In this document: in pieces, positions 30,223 through 39,634 of the stretch
How positions within the stretch are numbered: position 1 is the stretch's first letter
How the letters are laid out: every line of letters begins with the position of its first letter
Assembly: GCF_002836775.1 (NCBI RefSeq)
Contig: NZ_PJAQ01000028.1
Location: 62,001 to 126,000, forward strand
DNA length: 64,000 nucleotides
Direction: 5' to 3'
Source: Colwellia sp. 12G3
GTDB taxonomy: Bacteria; Pseudomonadota; Gammaproteobacteria; Enterobacterales; Alteromonadaceae
The notes under the pieces: generated by a model
What the model was told of the DNA's origin: nothing
The model's database searches: none
Seen by the model: the letters and a program-made list of their open reading frames with translations, nothing else
Made by a program: the position numbers and the translations under genes

Positions 30223-31275
30223 CTACTCACTTTTAACAAACCAGTTTTGGGTATGATTAATAAAGTAAACCAACGACAACATAACGGGTACTTCAACCAG
30301 TACCCCAACAACGGTCGCCAATGCCGCACCTGAATGTAAACCAAACAGCGAAATAGCCACGGCAACCGCTAATTCAAAGAAGTTAGATGTGCCTATCAAA
30401 CAAGCGGGAGCCGCGATGTTATGCGGCAGTTTCATCCACTTTGCCGCTAGGTAAGCAATAATGAAAATACCGTATGTTTGGATCATCAGCGGAATAGCAA
30501 TTAAGCCGATGGTTTGTGGCTCAGATATGATGGTGTTGGCTTGAAAACCAAATAATAAAACAACTGTCGCTAATAAACCGATAACCGACCAAGGTTTTAA
30601 TGTCGCTAATAAGTTGTCTAATGACTTGTTAGCACTGTCGGTATTTGACTCAATATTATTGCTGTTCTTATTTAATATTCTTCTGGTGACTACCCCCGCA
30701 ATTAAAGGCAATAACACGTACAGTAAAACCGAAATAAGTAACGTTTCCCAAGGCACTTGAATATCACTAACGCCTAGTAAAAATGCCGATATAGGCGCAA
30801 AGGCGAATATCATGATGACATCATTAACAGAGACTTGCACTAAGGTGTAATTAGGGTCGCCTTTGGTTAACTGAGACCACACAAACACCATTGCGGTACA
30901 AGGTGCTACGCCCAGTAAAATCATACCCGCGATGTATTCTTGCGCCGATTCGGGGTCAACTAAGTCTGCAAATAAATAGTTAAAGAACAGCCAGCCTAAC
31001 GCTGCCATGGTAAAAGGTTTAATAAACCAATTAATGATGATGGTTAGCACAAGACCTTTGGGGTTTTTGCCGACATCTTTTATTGAAGAGAAGTCTATTT
31101 GAACCATCATCGGGTATATCATCACCCAAATAAAAACGGCGACAACAATGTTAACGTGCGCAATTTCAAGCTCGGCAATCAGTTGAAAAATGTCCGGTTG
31201 CCATAACCCTAAAGTCACGCCAAGCAGTATGCTTAAACCAATCCAAACAGATAAGTAACGTTCAAAAATACCCAT
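30223..31275 (-). CDS. ACR3-family arsenite efflux-type transporter
   Basis: This is a ten-helix inner-membrane carrier of 350 residues of the BART/ACR3 group. The thiol motif [13 protein letters not shown] carries the conserved cysteine that ACR3 arsenite pumps need. [16 protein letters not shown] and [20 protein letters not shown] are further family blocks. ArsR, ArsC and other arsenic genes are absent. Instead it lies two bases after a membrane LuxR-type regulator and downstream of a cytochrome b, apparently one operon. Arsenite/antimonite export is the family expectation; the context leaves open another thiol-reactive or anionic substrate. Confidence 0.88.
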   Translation of the reverse strand: MGIFERYLSVWIGLSILLGVTLGLWQPDIFQLIAELEIAHVNIVVAVFIWVMIYPMMVQIDFSSIKDVGKNPKGLVLTIIINWFIKPFTMAALGWLFFNYLFADLVDPESAQEYIAGMILLGVAPCTAMVFVWSQLTKGDPNYTLVQVSVNDVIMIFAFAPISAFLLGVSDIQVPWETLLISVLLYVLLPLIAGVVTRRILNKNSNNIESNTDSANKSLDNLLATLKPWSVIGLLATVVLLFGFQANTIISEPQTIGLIAIPLMIQTYGIFIIAYLAAKWMKLPHNIAAPACLIGTSNFFELAVAVAISLFGLHSGAALATVVGVLVEVPVMLSLVYFINHTQNWFVKSE

Positions 31276-31277
31276 GG

Positions 31278-31742
31278 TTAAACCTCCCTCATTAAGTCTT
31301 CTATAAAGTATGCTGCAAGTTCGTGTCTGCCTGCACAGTTGGCTTTGGCATATATCGCGGTGGCTTGGCCTCTCACTGTTTTTTCTTTTACTTGTCGTGC
31401 TTCGGCGATTTCTTTCATCGAAAGCCCTTTGATTAACAGCAACGAAACCTCACACTCAGAGGGTGTTAGTTGCCATTTAGCGAATTGTTCTTTCATCACT
31501 TGCAGTAATTCACCGGCGAGTCTGGCTGTTTTCGATTTCTCTATGACGATGACTTTTTTGAGGGATTTAACATGTTGCAGCTCACGAAATAAAACCACTG
31601 AAATGGCGATGAAAACCATGAACTCAAGACTGAGATGGAGAAAGCCGTCTTCATTACTCAACACATCACTGACAATGTCAAAAATGAAAAACGCCATGGC
31701 AAATGCCAGCACGATAGCTGGCAAATATAGTCTAAAAGACAC
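31278..31742 (-). CDS. Membrane-bound LuxR-type regulator
   Basis: This is a short regulator of 154 residues with two N-terminal membrane helices ([19 protein letters not shown] and [12 protein letters not shown]). A coiled linker follows, then a GerE/LuxR helix-turn-helix at about 90-150 ([20 protein letters not shown] then [17 protein letters not shown]). There is no receiver domain. The two cysteines (C97, C136) in the DNA-binding half could be redox- or metal-sensing. It is sandwiched between a cytochrome b gene (24 bases upstream) and the ACR3 gene (two bases downstream), so it most likely controls this operon. Confidence 0.82.
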   Translation of the reverse strand: MSFRLYLPAIVLAFAMAFFIFDIVSDVLSNEDGFLHLSLEFMVFIAISVVLFRELQHVKSLKKVIVIEKSKTARLAGELLQVMKEQFAKWQLTPSECEVSLLLIKGLSMKEIAEARQVKEKTVRGQATAIYAKANCAGRHELAAYFIEDLMREV

Positions 31743-31766
31743 TGAATACCTCTCAAATAAGAAACG

Positions 31767-32324
31767 TTAACGGGATTTATGATTGAACATTTTTCGCCAA
31801 ATAGGTTTACCACACAGTGTATGTAAAATCACCGCGCCCACATGTAACGCTAAGAAAATGGGGATTAATGACTCACCTACTTCATGCAGTTCTTCGACAT
31901 ATTCAAAAATGTTACTTCCACCCTCTGACCCTAGCATAAATAGTGTTGTACCGGTAACTGACATCCAAATAAATATCAGTAAACCAAACGTTTGTGTGAG
32001 TCCGGCAAGCCCATCATGACGCTCTCTATTAGGGATTTTAAAGGTAAGTAAGGTACGAAAATCATCAATGGCATATTGCCTTTGCTGTTTTGAAAACGGC
32101 GACCATTTTTTAAAAGATAATGCCGATGCGTTAGTAAAACCTATGGCGACTCTTATCAGCATGACACTCGCTAACGACAAACCTAAATAGCTATGCAGTA
32201 AATAGCCATTTGAAGTGATCCCATCTTCAGCAAACTCTCCCGTAAGAAAGGCAAAAACACCAAAAAAAGCCATGCCTAAGTGGATGAGCTTTGCGTAGGT
32301 TGGGTAAGTGTATTGATCACTCAT
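31767..32324 (-). CDS. Cytochrome b561-type membrane protein
   Basis: This is a di-heme cytochrome b of 185 residues with four helices. Candidate heme ligands are in KLIHLGMAFFG, YLLHSYLGLS and LALHVGAVILH. The chain is shorter than the convergent cytochrome at 29448 but of the same superfamily. The second of two adjacent ATGs is preferred because GGAG lies five bases before it. It is the first gene of an apparent operon with the LuxR-type regulator and ACR3 transporter, so a redox partner role for that unit is inferred. Confidence 0.85.
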   Translation of the reverse strand: MSDQYTYPTYAKLIHLGMAFFGVFAFLTGEFAEDGITSNGYLLHSYLGLSLASVMLIRVAIGFTNASALSFKKWSPFSKQQRQYAIDDFRTLLTFKIPNRERHDGLAGLTQTFGLLIFIWMSVTGTTLFMLGSEGGSNIFEYVEELHEVGESLIPIFLALHVGAVILHTLCGKPIWRKMFNHKSR

Positions 32325-32485
32325 CATGACTCCAAAATTTGTGTTGATATAAATTATGGGTATGAGTTTATTGCTTTAAACACCTATAAACATGGGGCAA
32401 TTGCCTTTTATTGACCGTTCTCAGTCATATGCCCTAGGCAATTTATTGATATTGCACCTGATTAGCCTTGATAGCAGACGCAAAA

Positions 32486-32518
32486 AAGCCGATAGATTAC
32501 AGGTCTATCGGCTTTTTA
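32486..32518. terminator. Rho-independent terminator
   Basis: AGCCGATAGA pairs with TCTATCGGCT around a short loop, with A-run and T-run on the two sides. It lies downstream of the acyl-CoA ligase gene and upstream of the cytochrome operon, and can act on either strand. Confidence 0.88.
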
Positions 32519-32623
32519 TATTTTGTCATTCAAAATAAGTATTGGCGTGCTATTTCACTTTCGTCCCAAAGCGCGTTTTAATCAATCAAAATGGATGCTT
32601 TTTGATATAAATTAACTCGCAAT

Positions 32624-32683
32624 AAAGTACTAAACGTTAAAGTACCAAGCGTTAAAGTACTAAGCGTTAAAGTACTAAGCTCT
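32624..32683. repeat. 15-bp tandem repeat, four units
   Basis: The unit AAAGTACTAAGCGTT is repeated four times with one or a few changes per unit. It ends six bases before the stop codon of the acyl-CoA ligase gene. Confidence 0.85.
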
Positions 32684-32689
32684 GTTTCT

Positions 32690-34330
32690 TTAACGTAACT
32701 CTCTACGTAATAATTTACCGACACTCGATTTAGGGATTTCATCAATAAAAATCACCTGTTTAGGCACTTTGTAGCCCGTTAGCCCTTGGCGACAAAATTC
32801 GATAACATCTTGCTCAGTAATTTTTAGCTCTGCTGATTCTTTCTCTGTAACGACAAAAAGCTTAACCGCTTCACCTGTTTTATCATCCTCAACACCAATA
32901 CAAGCAGACTCGAGTATGCCCGGCATGTTGGCTATTTCAGCCTCAATTTCATTAGGATAGACGTTAAAACCAGACACATTAATCATGTCTTTTTTACGAT
33001 CGACAATATGAAAGAACCCCTTATCGTCGAGCAGTGCAATATCACCCGTTTTAAAATAACCGTCATGGGTCATACATTCTGCTGTGGCTGCTGCATTATT
33101 CCAGTAACCAGACATGACTTGTGGGCCTTTAGCGCATAACTCTCCCGCTTGCCCTTGGGCAACAATGTTCCCCATATCATCACGAATTGAAATATCCGTG
33201 TTGGGCATAGGTACGCCAATACCAGCAACCTCTTCACTGTCATCAGTACTACCAAAATTCAACGTTAAAATAGGTGAGGTTTCTGATAAGCCATAACCTT
33301 CATTTAGCTTAACACCGGTAACTTGTTGCCATTTTTCAGCCACCGCCTGTTGCACCGCAGCACCGCCGCCAATACAAAGTTTTAATGACGAAAAATCTAC
33401 TTGGTCAAAGCCAGGCGTATGTAATAAACCATTAAATAACGTGTTTACGCCGGTGAACATAGTCGCAGGGGTATTTTTCCATACTTCGACAAAGCTAGCC
33501 ATATCTCGAGGGTTAGTGACTAACACATTGTTAGCACCAAAGTAGAAATAGCTAAGCGTGTTCGCCATCAACGCAAAGATGTGATACATCGGGATGGCGG
33601 TAATAACCACGTCATTACCGTAATCGATATGGGCTTTGGCAAATTCTTGATATTGTAATATATTGGCGATTAAGTTGCCGTGGCTAAGCATAGCCCCTTT
33701 AGATAACCCCGTAGTGCCACCGGTATATTGTAAAAACAATAAGTCATCTTGACAAAGCGTAGGCTCAGACAGTTCAATTTTTTCACCTTGCGCTAAGGCA
33801 TCGGTGAAACTAATGGTTTCGGTTAAACGCTCATCAACAGGCGCACAAGGTAAGCCCTTATTTATCAAGTCGTCTAAGTTTACCGTAATCACATTTTTAA
33901 CACCGGTATCATCAATAATATCCGCGAGTATTTTGGTTGAGGGCGAAAATATGATGATAGTGTCAACTTGCGCGTCATTAAGTTGATGCGCTAACTCTCG
34001 CGCTGTGTACATAGGATTAACGTTAACTTGCACACCGCCAGCACGCACTATTCCCCACATGGCGACAGGGAAACAAAGCGTGTTTGGGCACATTAGCGCG
34101 ATACGCTCACCCTTAACAATGTTTAATTTACTTTGTAAAAAAGCGGCGAAATCACGCGATAGTTCATCGACTTGCTCAAAAGTAAGTTCCGCACCAAAGT
34201 TACTGTAAGCGCTCTGCTGCTTATATTTAGCAATTGTTTGATGAAATAAATCTAACAAAGAAGTATGACGGTTTAAGTCTACTTCATGAGCCACATTTTC
34301 TGGGTAATTGGTGAACCAAGGTTTAGTCAT
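32690..34330 (-). CDS. Long-chain acyl-CoA ligase, FadD-like
   Basis: This AMP-forming ligase activates fatty or other carboxylic acids to CoA thioesters. The 546 residues show the P-loop FLQYTGGTTGLSKGAMLSH, GYGLSETSP, the adenylate motif GYFKTGDIA and the hinge region VDRKKDMINVSGFNVYPNE. The catalytic lysine is in KSSVGKLLRRELR at the C-terminus. AAGGAAA lies before the ATG. It is downstream of an aldehyde dehydrogenase and an MMPL permease on the same strand, which fits a role in activating the acid made by that dehydrogenase. A 165-base gap with a tandem repeat separates it from the dehydrogenase, so it may have its own promoter. Confidence 0.9.
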   Translation of the reverse strand: MTKPWFTNYPENVAHEVDLNRHTSLLDLFHQTIAKYKQQSAYSNFGAELTFEQVDELSRDFAAFLQSKLNIVKGERIALMCPNTLCFPVAMWGIVRAGGVQVNVNPMYTARELAHQLNDAQVDTIIIFSPSTKILADIIDDTGVKNVITVNLDDLINKGLPCAPVDERLTETISFTDALAQGEKIELSEPTLCQDDLLFLQYTGGTTGLSKGAMLSHGNLIANILQYQEFAKAHIDYGNDVVITAIPMYHIFALMANTLSYFYFGANNVLVTNPRDMASFVEVWKNTPATMFTGVNTLFNGLLHTPGFDQVDFSSLKLCIGGGAAVQQAVAEKWQQVTGVKLNEGYGLSETSPILTLNFGSTDDSEEVAGIGVPMPNTDISIRDDMGNIVAQGQAGELCAKGPQVMSGYWNNAAATAECMTHDGYFKTGDIALLDDKGFFHIVDRKKDMINVSGFNVYPNEIEAEIANMPGILESACIGVEDDKTGEAVKLFVVTEKESAELKITEQDVIEFCRQGLTGYKVPKQVIFIDEIPKSSVGKLLRRELR

Positions 34331-34446
34331 GTGCTTTCCTTAAGTAACTAGATTTATTTAAGCTGAGTAATAAATAGAGTAAAACAAGCTGAGAAACAAA
34401 ACAGTATAAAATTGTCTTTTAACGTAACATTATTTTGTTTGTCTTA

Positions 34447-34494
34447 ATTAAGTTAACGATTAAGTTAACGATTAAGTTAACGATTAAGTAAACA
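34447..34494. repeat. 12-bp tandem repeat, four units
   Basis: ATTAAGTTAACG is present three times exactly and once with changes, ending at the stop codon of the aldehyde dehydrogenase gene. Confidence 0.85.
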
Positions 34495-34495
34495 A

Positions 34496-35911
34496 TTAAC
34501 GAATAAATAACTTATAGACAAGTTGATGTATTTTATTGCCAAACGGTGGAAACAACAGCGTTCCTAAGCTAATTCGCCCGCGTGAAAGTACCGTTTTACC
34601 ATGAGAGAATGTTTTAAAACCTTCACTACCATGATATTGCCCCATGCCTGACGCGCCAATACCACCAAAGGGTAAATCGTCATTGGCTACATGAAAAGCG
34701 GCATCGTTAATACAAACGCCACCGGCATGAGTCTTTAATAAAATCTGTTGCTGAAATGCTTTATTAAAACTGCAAATATATAACGCAAGTGGCCGAGGTT
34801 TACTGTTGATATAAGTAATGACTTCATCAATATTTTTATAACCTATGATAGGCAACAAAGGACCAAAAATCTCTTGTTGCATCACGGTCATCTCATCATT
34901 GACATTAGTGAGTAGTGTTAACGGCATTTTTCGAGATGAATTGCTGTTAGTGTCTGCTGTCAAAGGGATTATATTTGCGCCCTTCTCTTTCGCATCCGTT
35001 AACAAACTGTCAAGTCGTGCTTTTTGTCCATCATTAATTATGCAAGTCCAATCAGAATTTTCCTGTAGATCAGGGTACATATTTTGATAAAAATCGTTAA
35101 AAGCTTGCGTTAATGCTGCTACCTTATTCTCAGGGCAAAACAAGTAATCTGGCGCGACACACGTTTGTCCTGAGTTAAGTGTTTTTCCTAAAATCAATCG
35201 GCTGACCGCCGTTTTTATATCAATGTCATCATCAATAATAGTCGGTGATTTACCGCCTAACTCTAAGGTGACCGGCACTAAATTCTCTGCCGCCGCTTTC
35301 ATAACCAATTTACCAACACCGGTAGAGCCAGTGAAGAAAATGTGGTCGAAAGCCATATTCGAAAAGGCTGTCGCTATGTCAACTTCACCGCAAACAATTG
35401 CCACTTTTTTGCAAGAAAAATGCTCAGCCACTAACGTTGCCAAAAGCGTATTGGTATTCGGCGTATATTCGCTCATTTTTATCATGGCGGTATTACCCGC
35501 AGCTAACGCTGTCGTTAGTGGTCCAAACGCAAGAAAAACGGGGTAATTCCATGGCGCTATTATCCCAACCACTCCTTTGGGCTGAAAAATCACTTCACCT
35601 TTTGCTGGTTGAAATAATATGCCGATATGTTTCTTTTCAGGCTTCATCCAGCCTTTTAATTTTTTAATGGCGTAGTTAATACCCATCACTGACGTGAGTA
35701 TGTCACCGATTTTGGTGTCATCGGCACTGCGGTGACCAAAATCTTGGCTGATAGCAGTAATAAAAGCGTCTTGGTGATCAATAAGAATCGTTTTTAACTT
35801 CATTAAATCACTAATGCGTTCTTGGTAACTTGGGTAAGTGTTGCAGGCAAAGTATTCTTTTTGTTCTAAAAAAGTCTCTTCTAGTGCCTTTATTGTGGTA
35901 ATTTCAGTCAT
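34496..35911 (-). CDS. Aldehyde dehydrogenase, coniferyl-aldehyde type
   Basis: This NAD(P)+-dependent dehydrogenase of 471 residues is of the class 3/coniferyl aldehyde dehydrogenase group. Motifs are GIIAPWNYPVFLAFGPL, FTGSTGVGK, the general-base motif LELGGKSP and catalytic cysteine in NSGQTCVAPDY. The C-terminal part is hydrophobic and basic (GTLLFPPFGNKIHQLVYKLF), as in fatty aldehyde dehydrogenases that sit on membranes. Its ATG overlaps the stop codon of the MMPL permease by one base (TAATG), which means translational coupling. The substrate may therefore be a long-chain or sterol-like aldehyde rather than coniferyl aldehyde. Confidence 0.9.
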   Translation of the reverse strand: MTEITTIKALEETFLEQKEYFACNTYPSYQERISDLMKLKTILIDHQDAFITAISQDFGHRSADDTKIGDILTSVMGINYAIKKLKGWMKPEKKHIGILFQPAKGEVIFQPKGVVGIIAPWNYPVFLAFGPLTTALAAGNTAMIKMSEYTPNTNTLLATLVAEHFSCKKVAIVCGEVDIATAFSNMAFDHIFFTGSTGVGKLVMKAAAENLVPVTLELGGKSPTIIDDDIDIKTAVSRLILGKTLNSGQTCVAPDYLFCPENKVAALTQAFNDFYQNMYPDLQENSDWTCIINDGQKARLDSLLTDAKEKGANIIPLTADTNSNSSRKMPLTLLTNVNDEMTVMQQEIFGPLLPIIGYKNIDEVITYINSKPRPLALYICSFNKAFQQQILLKTHAGGVCINDAAFHVANDDLPFGGIGASGMGQYHGSEGFKTFSHGKTVLSRGRISLGTLLFPPFGNKIHQLVYKLFIR

Positions 35912-38274
35912 TATTTTTTAGTCCTATGAGATCCGATATTAAGTAGCCAAGCAATAGCAGGGATAAGGGTTAGTGCGCCCAACATATTAAAAATAAACAT
36001 AAAGGTGAGTAATATCCCCATGTCAGCTTGGAATTTTATAGGTGAAAATACCCATGTGGCGACACCTATAGCTAAGGTGATACCCGTGAAAGCAACGGCT
36101 TTGCCTGTTTGATTTAACGCATAACGATAGGTCATGTATAAAGACTTGCCTTGGCCTAGGGCTTCTTTAACTTTACTGAAAATGTAGATGCCATAATCAA
36201 CACCAATACCAACCCCTAAGGCAATAACAGGTAAGGTTGCTACTTTTACGCCAATGCCTAACGCGCCCATTAAGCCTTGACTCATGATGCTGGTTAAAAT
36301 TAGCGGCGTGATGATACAAATAACGATGCGGCCACTTCTAAAGGTAATTAAACAAATAATGATGACAATAGCGTAAACCCATATTAACATTTCAGTTTCA
36401 GCTTCTTCGATCACCATATTGGTGGCTGATTCTATCCCTGCATTACCTGCGGCCATGAGAAACTCAATGCCCTCAACTGGGTTTTCGGCGTTAAATTTTT
36501 CAACTGCTTTGACCACATTATCTAGCGTTTGGGCTTTATGATCATTGAGGAACACCAGCACGGGCACCATAGAGCAGTCTTTATTCATCAACCCTAGTGG
36601 TGTTTTAGATAAGGAAGCATTAGTCATTAATTGGTTTCGGTTTAAACCGTACCATTTCAACGAACCTTCATTCATGCCAAACAAGCCGAATTTTGATACA
36701 TCTGCAACTGATTTAACCGCTTGAACGCCAGCAACATTGCGTAGTTGCCATTGGAATTGATCTACCCAAACCAAGGTTTGATATTGAGCACATTGTTCAA
36801 CATCAGTTTTCACCATAATGACAAATAAATCGGTACTGGTACTGTAGTTATCAACGATATAGGCGTTGTCTACGTTATAACGTGAATCAGGTCTTAGTTC
36901 AGGTGCGCCCGCATCTAGATCACCAATTTTCATCGATTGTGAAAAATATAAACCAAGCATTAAACAACATATGCCAACGATTAAGGCTATTTTTGCGAGT
37001 GGTGGTTTAGCGAAGTTTTTAAACAAGCGTTCCACAATACCTGTTTGGTGAGCTGACTTTTGTGCGTATTTCAAGCCCGCAGGGGAAACGCCGATGTAAC
37101 TCATTAAAATAGGCAAAGCGATTAAGTTGGTGACAATAATAATGGCAACACCAATACTGGCGGCGATGGCTAATTCTCGAATGACGGCTATATCGATAAT
37201 CATTAAGGTAGTAAAGCCGATAGCATCACTGACTAAAGCGGTGATACCCGCAATATAAAGTGAGCGAAAAGCCAGCTTGGCTGAATCAATTCTATTTGCG
37301 CCCGTTACGCTATGGTGAATGATGGAATTAATAATTTGTACGCCATGACTAACACCAATAGCAAAAACTAAAAAAGGCACCAACATAGAATAAGGGTTAA
37401 GACCAAAGCCAAGTAAATTAAGAATACCTAATTGGCACAATACGGCAAAAATTGAAAAAACTAGCACTGATAAAGTGCTACGTAGGCAACGTGAATAAAG
37501 CCAAAGTAAAACAAAGGTAATAACAACGGCTAGTGCAAAAAAAGCAACAACTTGTAAAGCGCCATCGATTAAGTCACCCACTACTTTGGCAAAACCGACA
37601 ATGCGTATAGTGACCTTATCACTACTGTATTTGTCTCTGATTTTCTCTTCTAAAACGCTTGATAATTTTCTGTAATCTAAGGGCAAACCTGTTTCAGGGT
37701 TAGTGTCTTGCAATGGCGCGATAATAATTGCTGATTGGAAGTTATTGGCGACAAGTACACCAATTTGTCCTGACTTAAATACGTTAGTTTTAACGCGTTC
37801 AATCATTGCTGCTGAGCCATCATAACCATCAGGAATAACAGCACCACCAACAAAACCTTCTTCGGTCACTTCTTGCCAGCGAACATTGGGTGTCCATAAT
37901 GATTTTAAACCATCACGACTTACCCCTGGAATAAAGAAAACTTCATCGGTAACTTGCTTTAAAGTTTGTTGAAAATCAGCATTGAAAATATCACTCTTTT
38001 CATTATCACCATGAGTATTTTCAACCACAATACGAATAACGTTACCTAAATCTGCGAGCTCTTTTTGATATGTTAAATAATTAGTCACATAAGCATGAGA
38101 TCCGGGGATCATTTTAGTGAAGCTAGCTTCCGGTTTGACCTTAACGGCTTGTAGGGTTAACAAAGCGATACAAATAACGATGATTGTCATCATCAATGCA
38201 CGATGCTTAAAAACAAAATTCTCTATTATTTGTTCTACTTTTCTTGGTGAGTGTGAGTTTTTAGTAGGTGACAT
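35911..38274 (-). CDS. MMPL/RND-family permease
   Basis: This large inner-membrane permease of about 787 residues has the HAE3/MMPL layout. A first helix (HRALMMTIIVICIALLTLQ) precedes a periplasmic loop, a helix group near 240-410 and a second single helix. After a further periplasmic loop, a last helix group (about 640-780) follows. The conserved proton-relay segment reads GVGIGVDYGIYIFSKVKE, and the first half has FLVFAIGVSHGVQIINS. Such proteins move hydrophobic compounds and often sit beside YCF48-like, DUF1302 and DUF1329 genes, as here. I chose ATG 38274, five bases after the YCF48 gene stop and with AGAGGA in front; the frame to 38328 would overlap that gene. Confidence 0.88.
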   Translation of the reverse strand: MSPTKNSHSPRKVEQIIENFVFKHRALMMTIIVICIALLTLQAVKVKPEASFTKMIPGSHAYVTNYLTYQKELADLGNVIRIVVENTHGDNEKSDIFNADFQQTLKQVTDEVFFIPGVSRDGLKSLWTPNVRWQEVTEEGFVGGAVIPDGYDGSAAMIERVKTNVFKSGQIGVLVANNFQSAIIIAPLQDTNPETGLPLDYRKLSSVLEEKIRDKYSSDKVTIRIVGFAKVVGDLIDGALQVVAFFALAVVITFVLLWLYSRCLRSTLSVLVFSIFAVLCQLGILNLLGFGLNPYSMLVPFLVFAIGVSHGVQIINSIIHHSVTGANRIDSAKLAFRSLYIAGITALVSDAIGFTTLMIIDIAVIRELAIAASIGVAIIIVTNLIALPILMSYIGVSPAGLKYAQKSAHQTGIVERLFKNFAKPPLAKIALIVGICCLMLGLYFSQSMKIGDLDAGAPELRPDSRYNVDNAYIVDNYSTSTDLFVIMVKTDVEQCAQYQTLVWVDQFQWQLRNVAGVQAVKSVADVSKFGLFGMNEGSLKWYGLNRNQLMTNASLSKTPLGLMNKDCSMVPVLVFLNDHKAQTLDNVVKAVEKFNAENPVEGIEFLMAAGNAGIESATNMVIEEAETEMLIWVYAIVIIICLITFRSGRIVICIITPLILTSIMSQGLMGALGIGVKVATLPVIALGVGIGVDYGIYIFSKVKEALGQGKSLYMTYRYALNQTGKAVAFTGITLAIGVATWVFSPIKFQADMGILLTFMFIFNMLGALTLIPAIAWLLNIGSHRTKK

Positions 38275-38278
38275 AAGC

Positions 38279-39493
38279 TTATTCCTCTTCCTTAAGCGGC
38301 CATTGTGAAATACCGAATTGACCCGCAAGAATCAATGCATTGTCTTTAACTAAAACACTAGAAAATGCCGCGCCTGAGGGATGCTTTTTAATGTTTAAAG
38401 AGGATGGATTTTCTGGATCGAAACTGACAATGAGACCACCATGCCCCACTAAATATACCTTGCCCTGTTTAGAGAAATTTCCGCCGAGTAAACTGGTGCT
38501 ACTGGGTAATTTTTTATGCTGCCAATGCCCTCCTCCATCAAGCGATATCAGGATATTGCCTTGTAAGCCAAACGCGACAAGCTGTGTACTATTCGTTGGA
38601 TTGTTATCGTCAGTTGCATTGTTATCGTCAGTTGCAATGTTATCGCCAATAGAAGGGGGGAGAACATTGACTGTATTGGCGATAATGCCGAATAAACTGC
38701 CCGAATAAGGCAATGCCATTACCGACCATGTTTGGCCGACATCAGTAGAATGAAAACCGGTGCCATTTTCACCAACAATATAAAGTTGATCATCTGATGT
38801 CGCTATAACAGCATTGAGGTGAAAACTATCAGGATTATCAAGTTGATTGCTTACTAACTTCCACGTTTCACCTGTGTCTTTACTACTGAGTAATATACCG
38901 TAGGCACCGCTAGCAAATAAGATATCATTCGACGTTCGGGTAACCGATAACAGCGGCTTATTGGGCCCTGACTTTAATTCTATTTGGTTATCTTTAATCG
39001 CAAAGGCTAAATCATCAAGTTGGTAAGTTAACGCTTCAAGTTCATCTTCATCTTGAGTTTTCAAGAGCAATTGCTGCAATATTTCCTGTTGTTTTTTTAA
39101 TTGCTCTATTGTTAAGCTTGTTATCTCTTTACCCGTAAATACCGTGCGCCATGCTGTGCTATCACTCGCCACTTTTAGGATGACACCATCATGGCCAACG
39201 GCAATTTTACTACCGTCAGAGAGTATGGTGACATCAGTTATAGCAACACTGACTGGCGATTGTTGCTGCTGCCAGTTATTGTTATTTTGCCACTTTATTA
39301 TGTGTCCACGTTCACCTACAGCAAGAATAGCGTCATTAGTTGGCGTTATAGCCATGAGTACACTTTTATTGGCTAAGTCACTGTCGACGGCAGGTAATTC
39401 CAATAAGTTGGAGGAGCTTTTCGCCTGTGCGATATTAAAAAATGAAGCAAGCAGTAAGCTCATCACGCTAAAGACGACATAAGGTGTGCGCAT
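38279..39493 (-). CDS. YCF48/BNR-repeat exported protein
   Basis: This exported beta-propeller protein has a signal peptide ending in NIAQA. The repeats are easy to see: GERGHIIKWQ, GHDGVILK, GAYGILLSSKDTGETWK, GENGTGFHSTDVGQTWS, FGLQGNILISLDGGGHWQ, GHGGLIVSFD and GQFGISQWP, the YCF48 type. A DDNNATDDNNPT loop is coded by an 18-bp repeat (38601-38636). YCF48-like proteins in heterotrophs usually stand next to MMPL permeases and are thought to work with them in the periplasm. It is the first gene of the unit with the permease and aldehyde dehydrogenase. ATG 39493 has AGG six bases before it; ATG 39520 does not. Confidence 0.85.
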   Translation of the reverse strand: MRTPYVVFSVMSLLLASFFNIAQAKSSSNLLELPAVDSDLANKSVLMAITPTNDAILAVGERGHIIKWQNNNNWQQQQSPVSVAITDVTILSDGSKIAVGHDGVILKVASDSTAWRTVFTGKEITSLTIEQLKKQQEILQQLLLKTQDEDELEALTYQLDDLAFAIKDNQIELKSGPNKPLLSVTRTSNDILFASGAYGILLSSKDTGETWKLVSNQLDNPDSFHLNAVIATSDDQLYIVGENGTGFHSTDVGQTWSVMALPYSGSLFGIIANTVNVLPPSIGDNIATDDNNATDDNNPTNSTQLVAFGLQGNILISLDGGGHWQHKKLPSSTSLLGGNFSKQGKVYLVGHGGLIVSFDPENPSSLNIKKHPSGAAFSSVLVKDNALILAGQFGISQWPLKEEE

Positions 39494-39634
39494 AGAAAAC
39501 CTAATAAGTGAAAAAATCATGCTTATTAGTATTCATGAATAAAGATAACTTGAGAGGCGTTAAACGTGCCAAATGATTATCTTTGCAACACAGTCAATAT
39601 TTAGCGTTTTTTTGCGGTGGTTTTGTCGAAAGGG

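Noticed and set aside
30223..31275. Complete arsenic resistance operon
   Set aside because: The ACR3-type carrier is clear, but no arsR, arsC or arsH lies nearby, so only the transporter is named.
34496..35911. Lignin (coniferyl aldehyde) degradation gene
   Set aside because: The name comes from family resemblance only; the coupled MMPL gene and the acyl-CoA ligase favour a lipid-type aldehyde.
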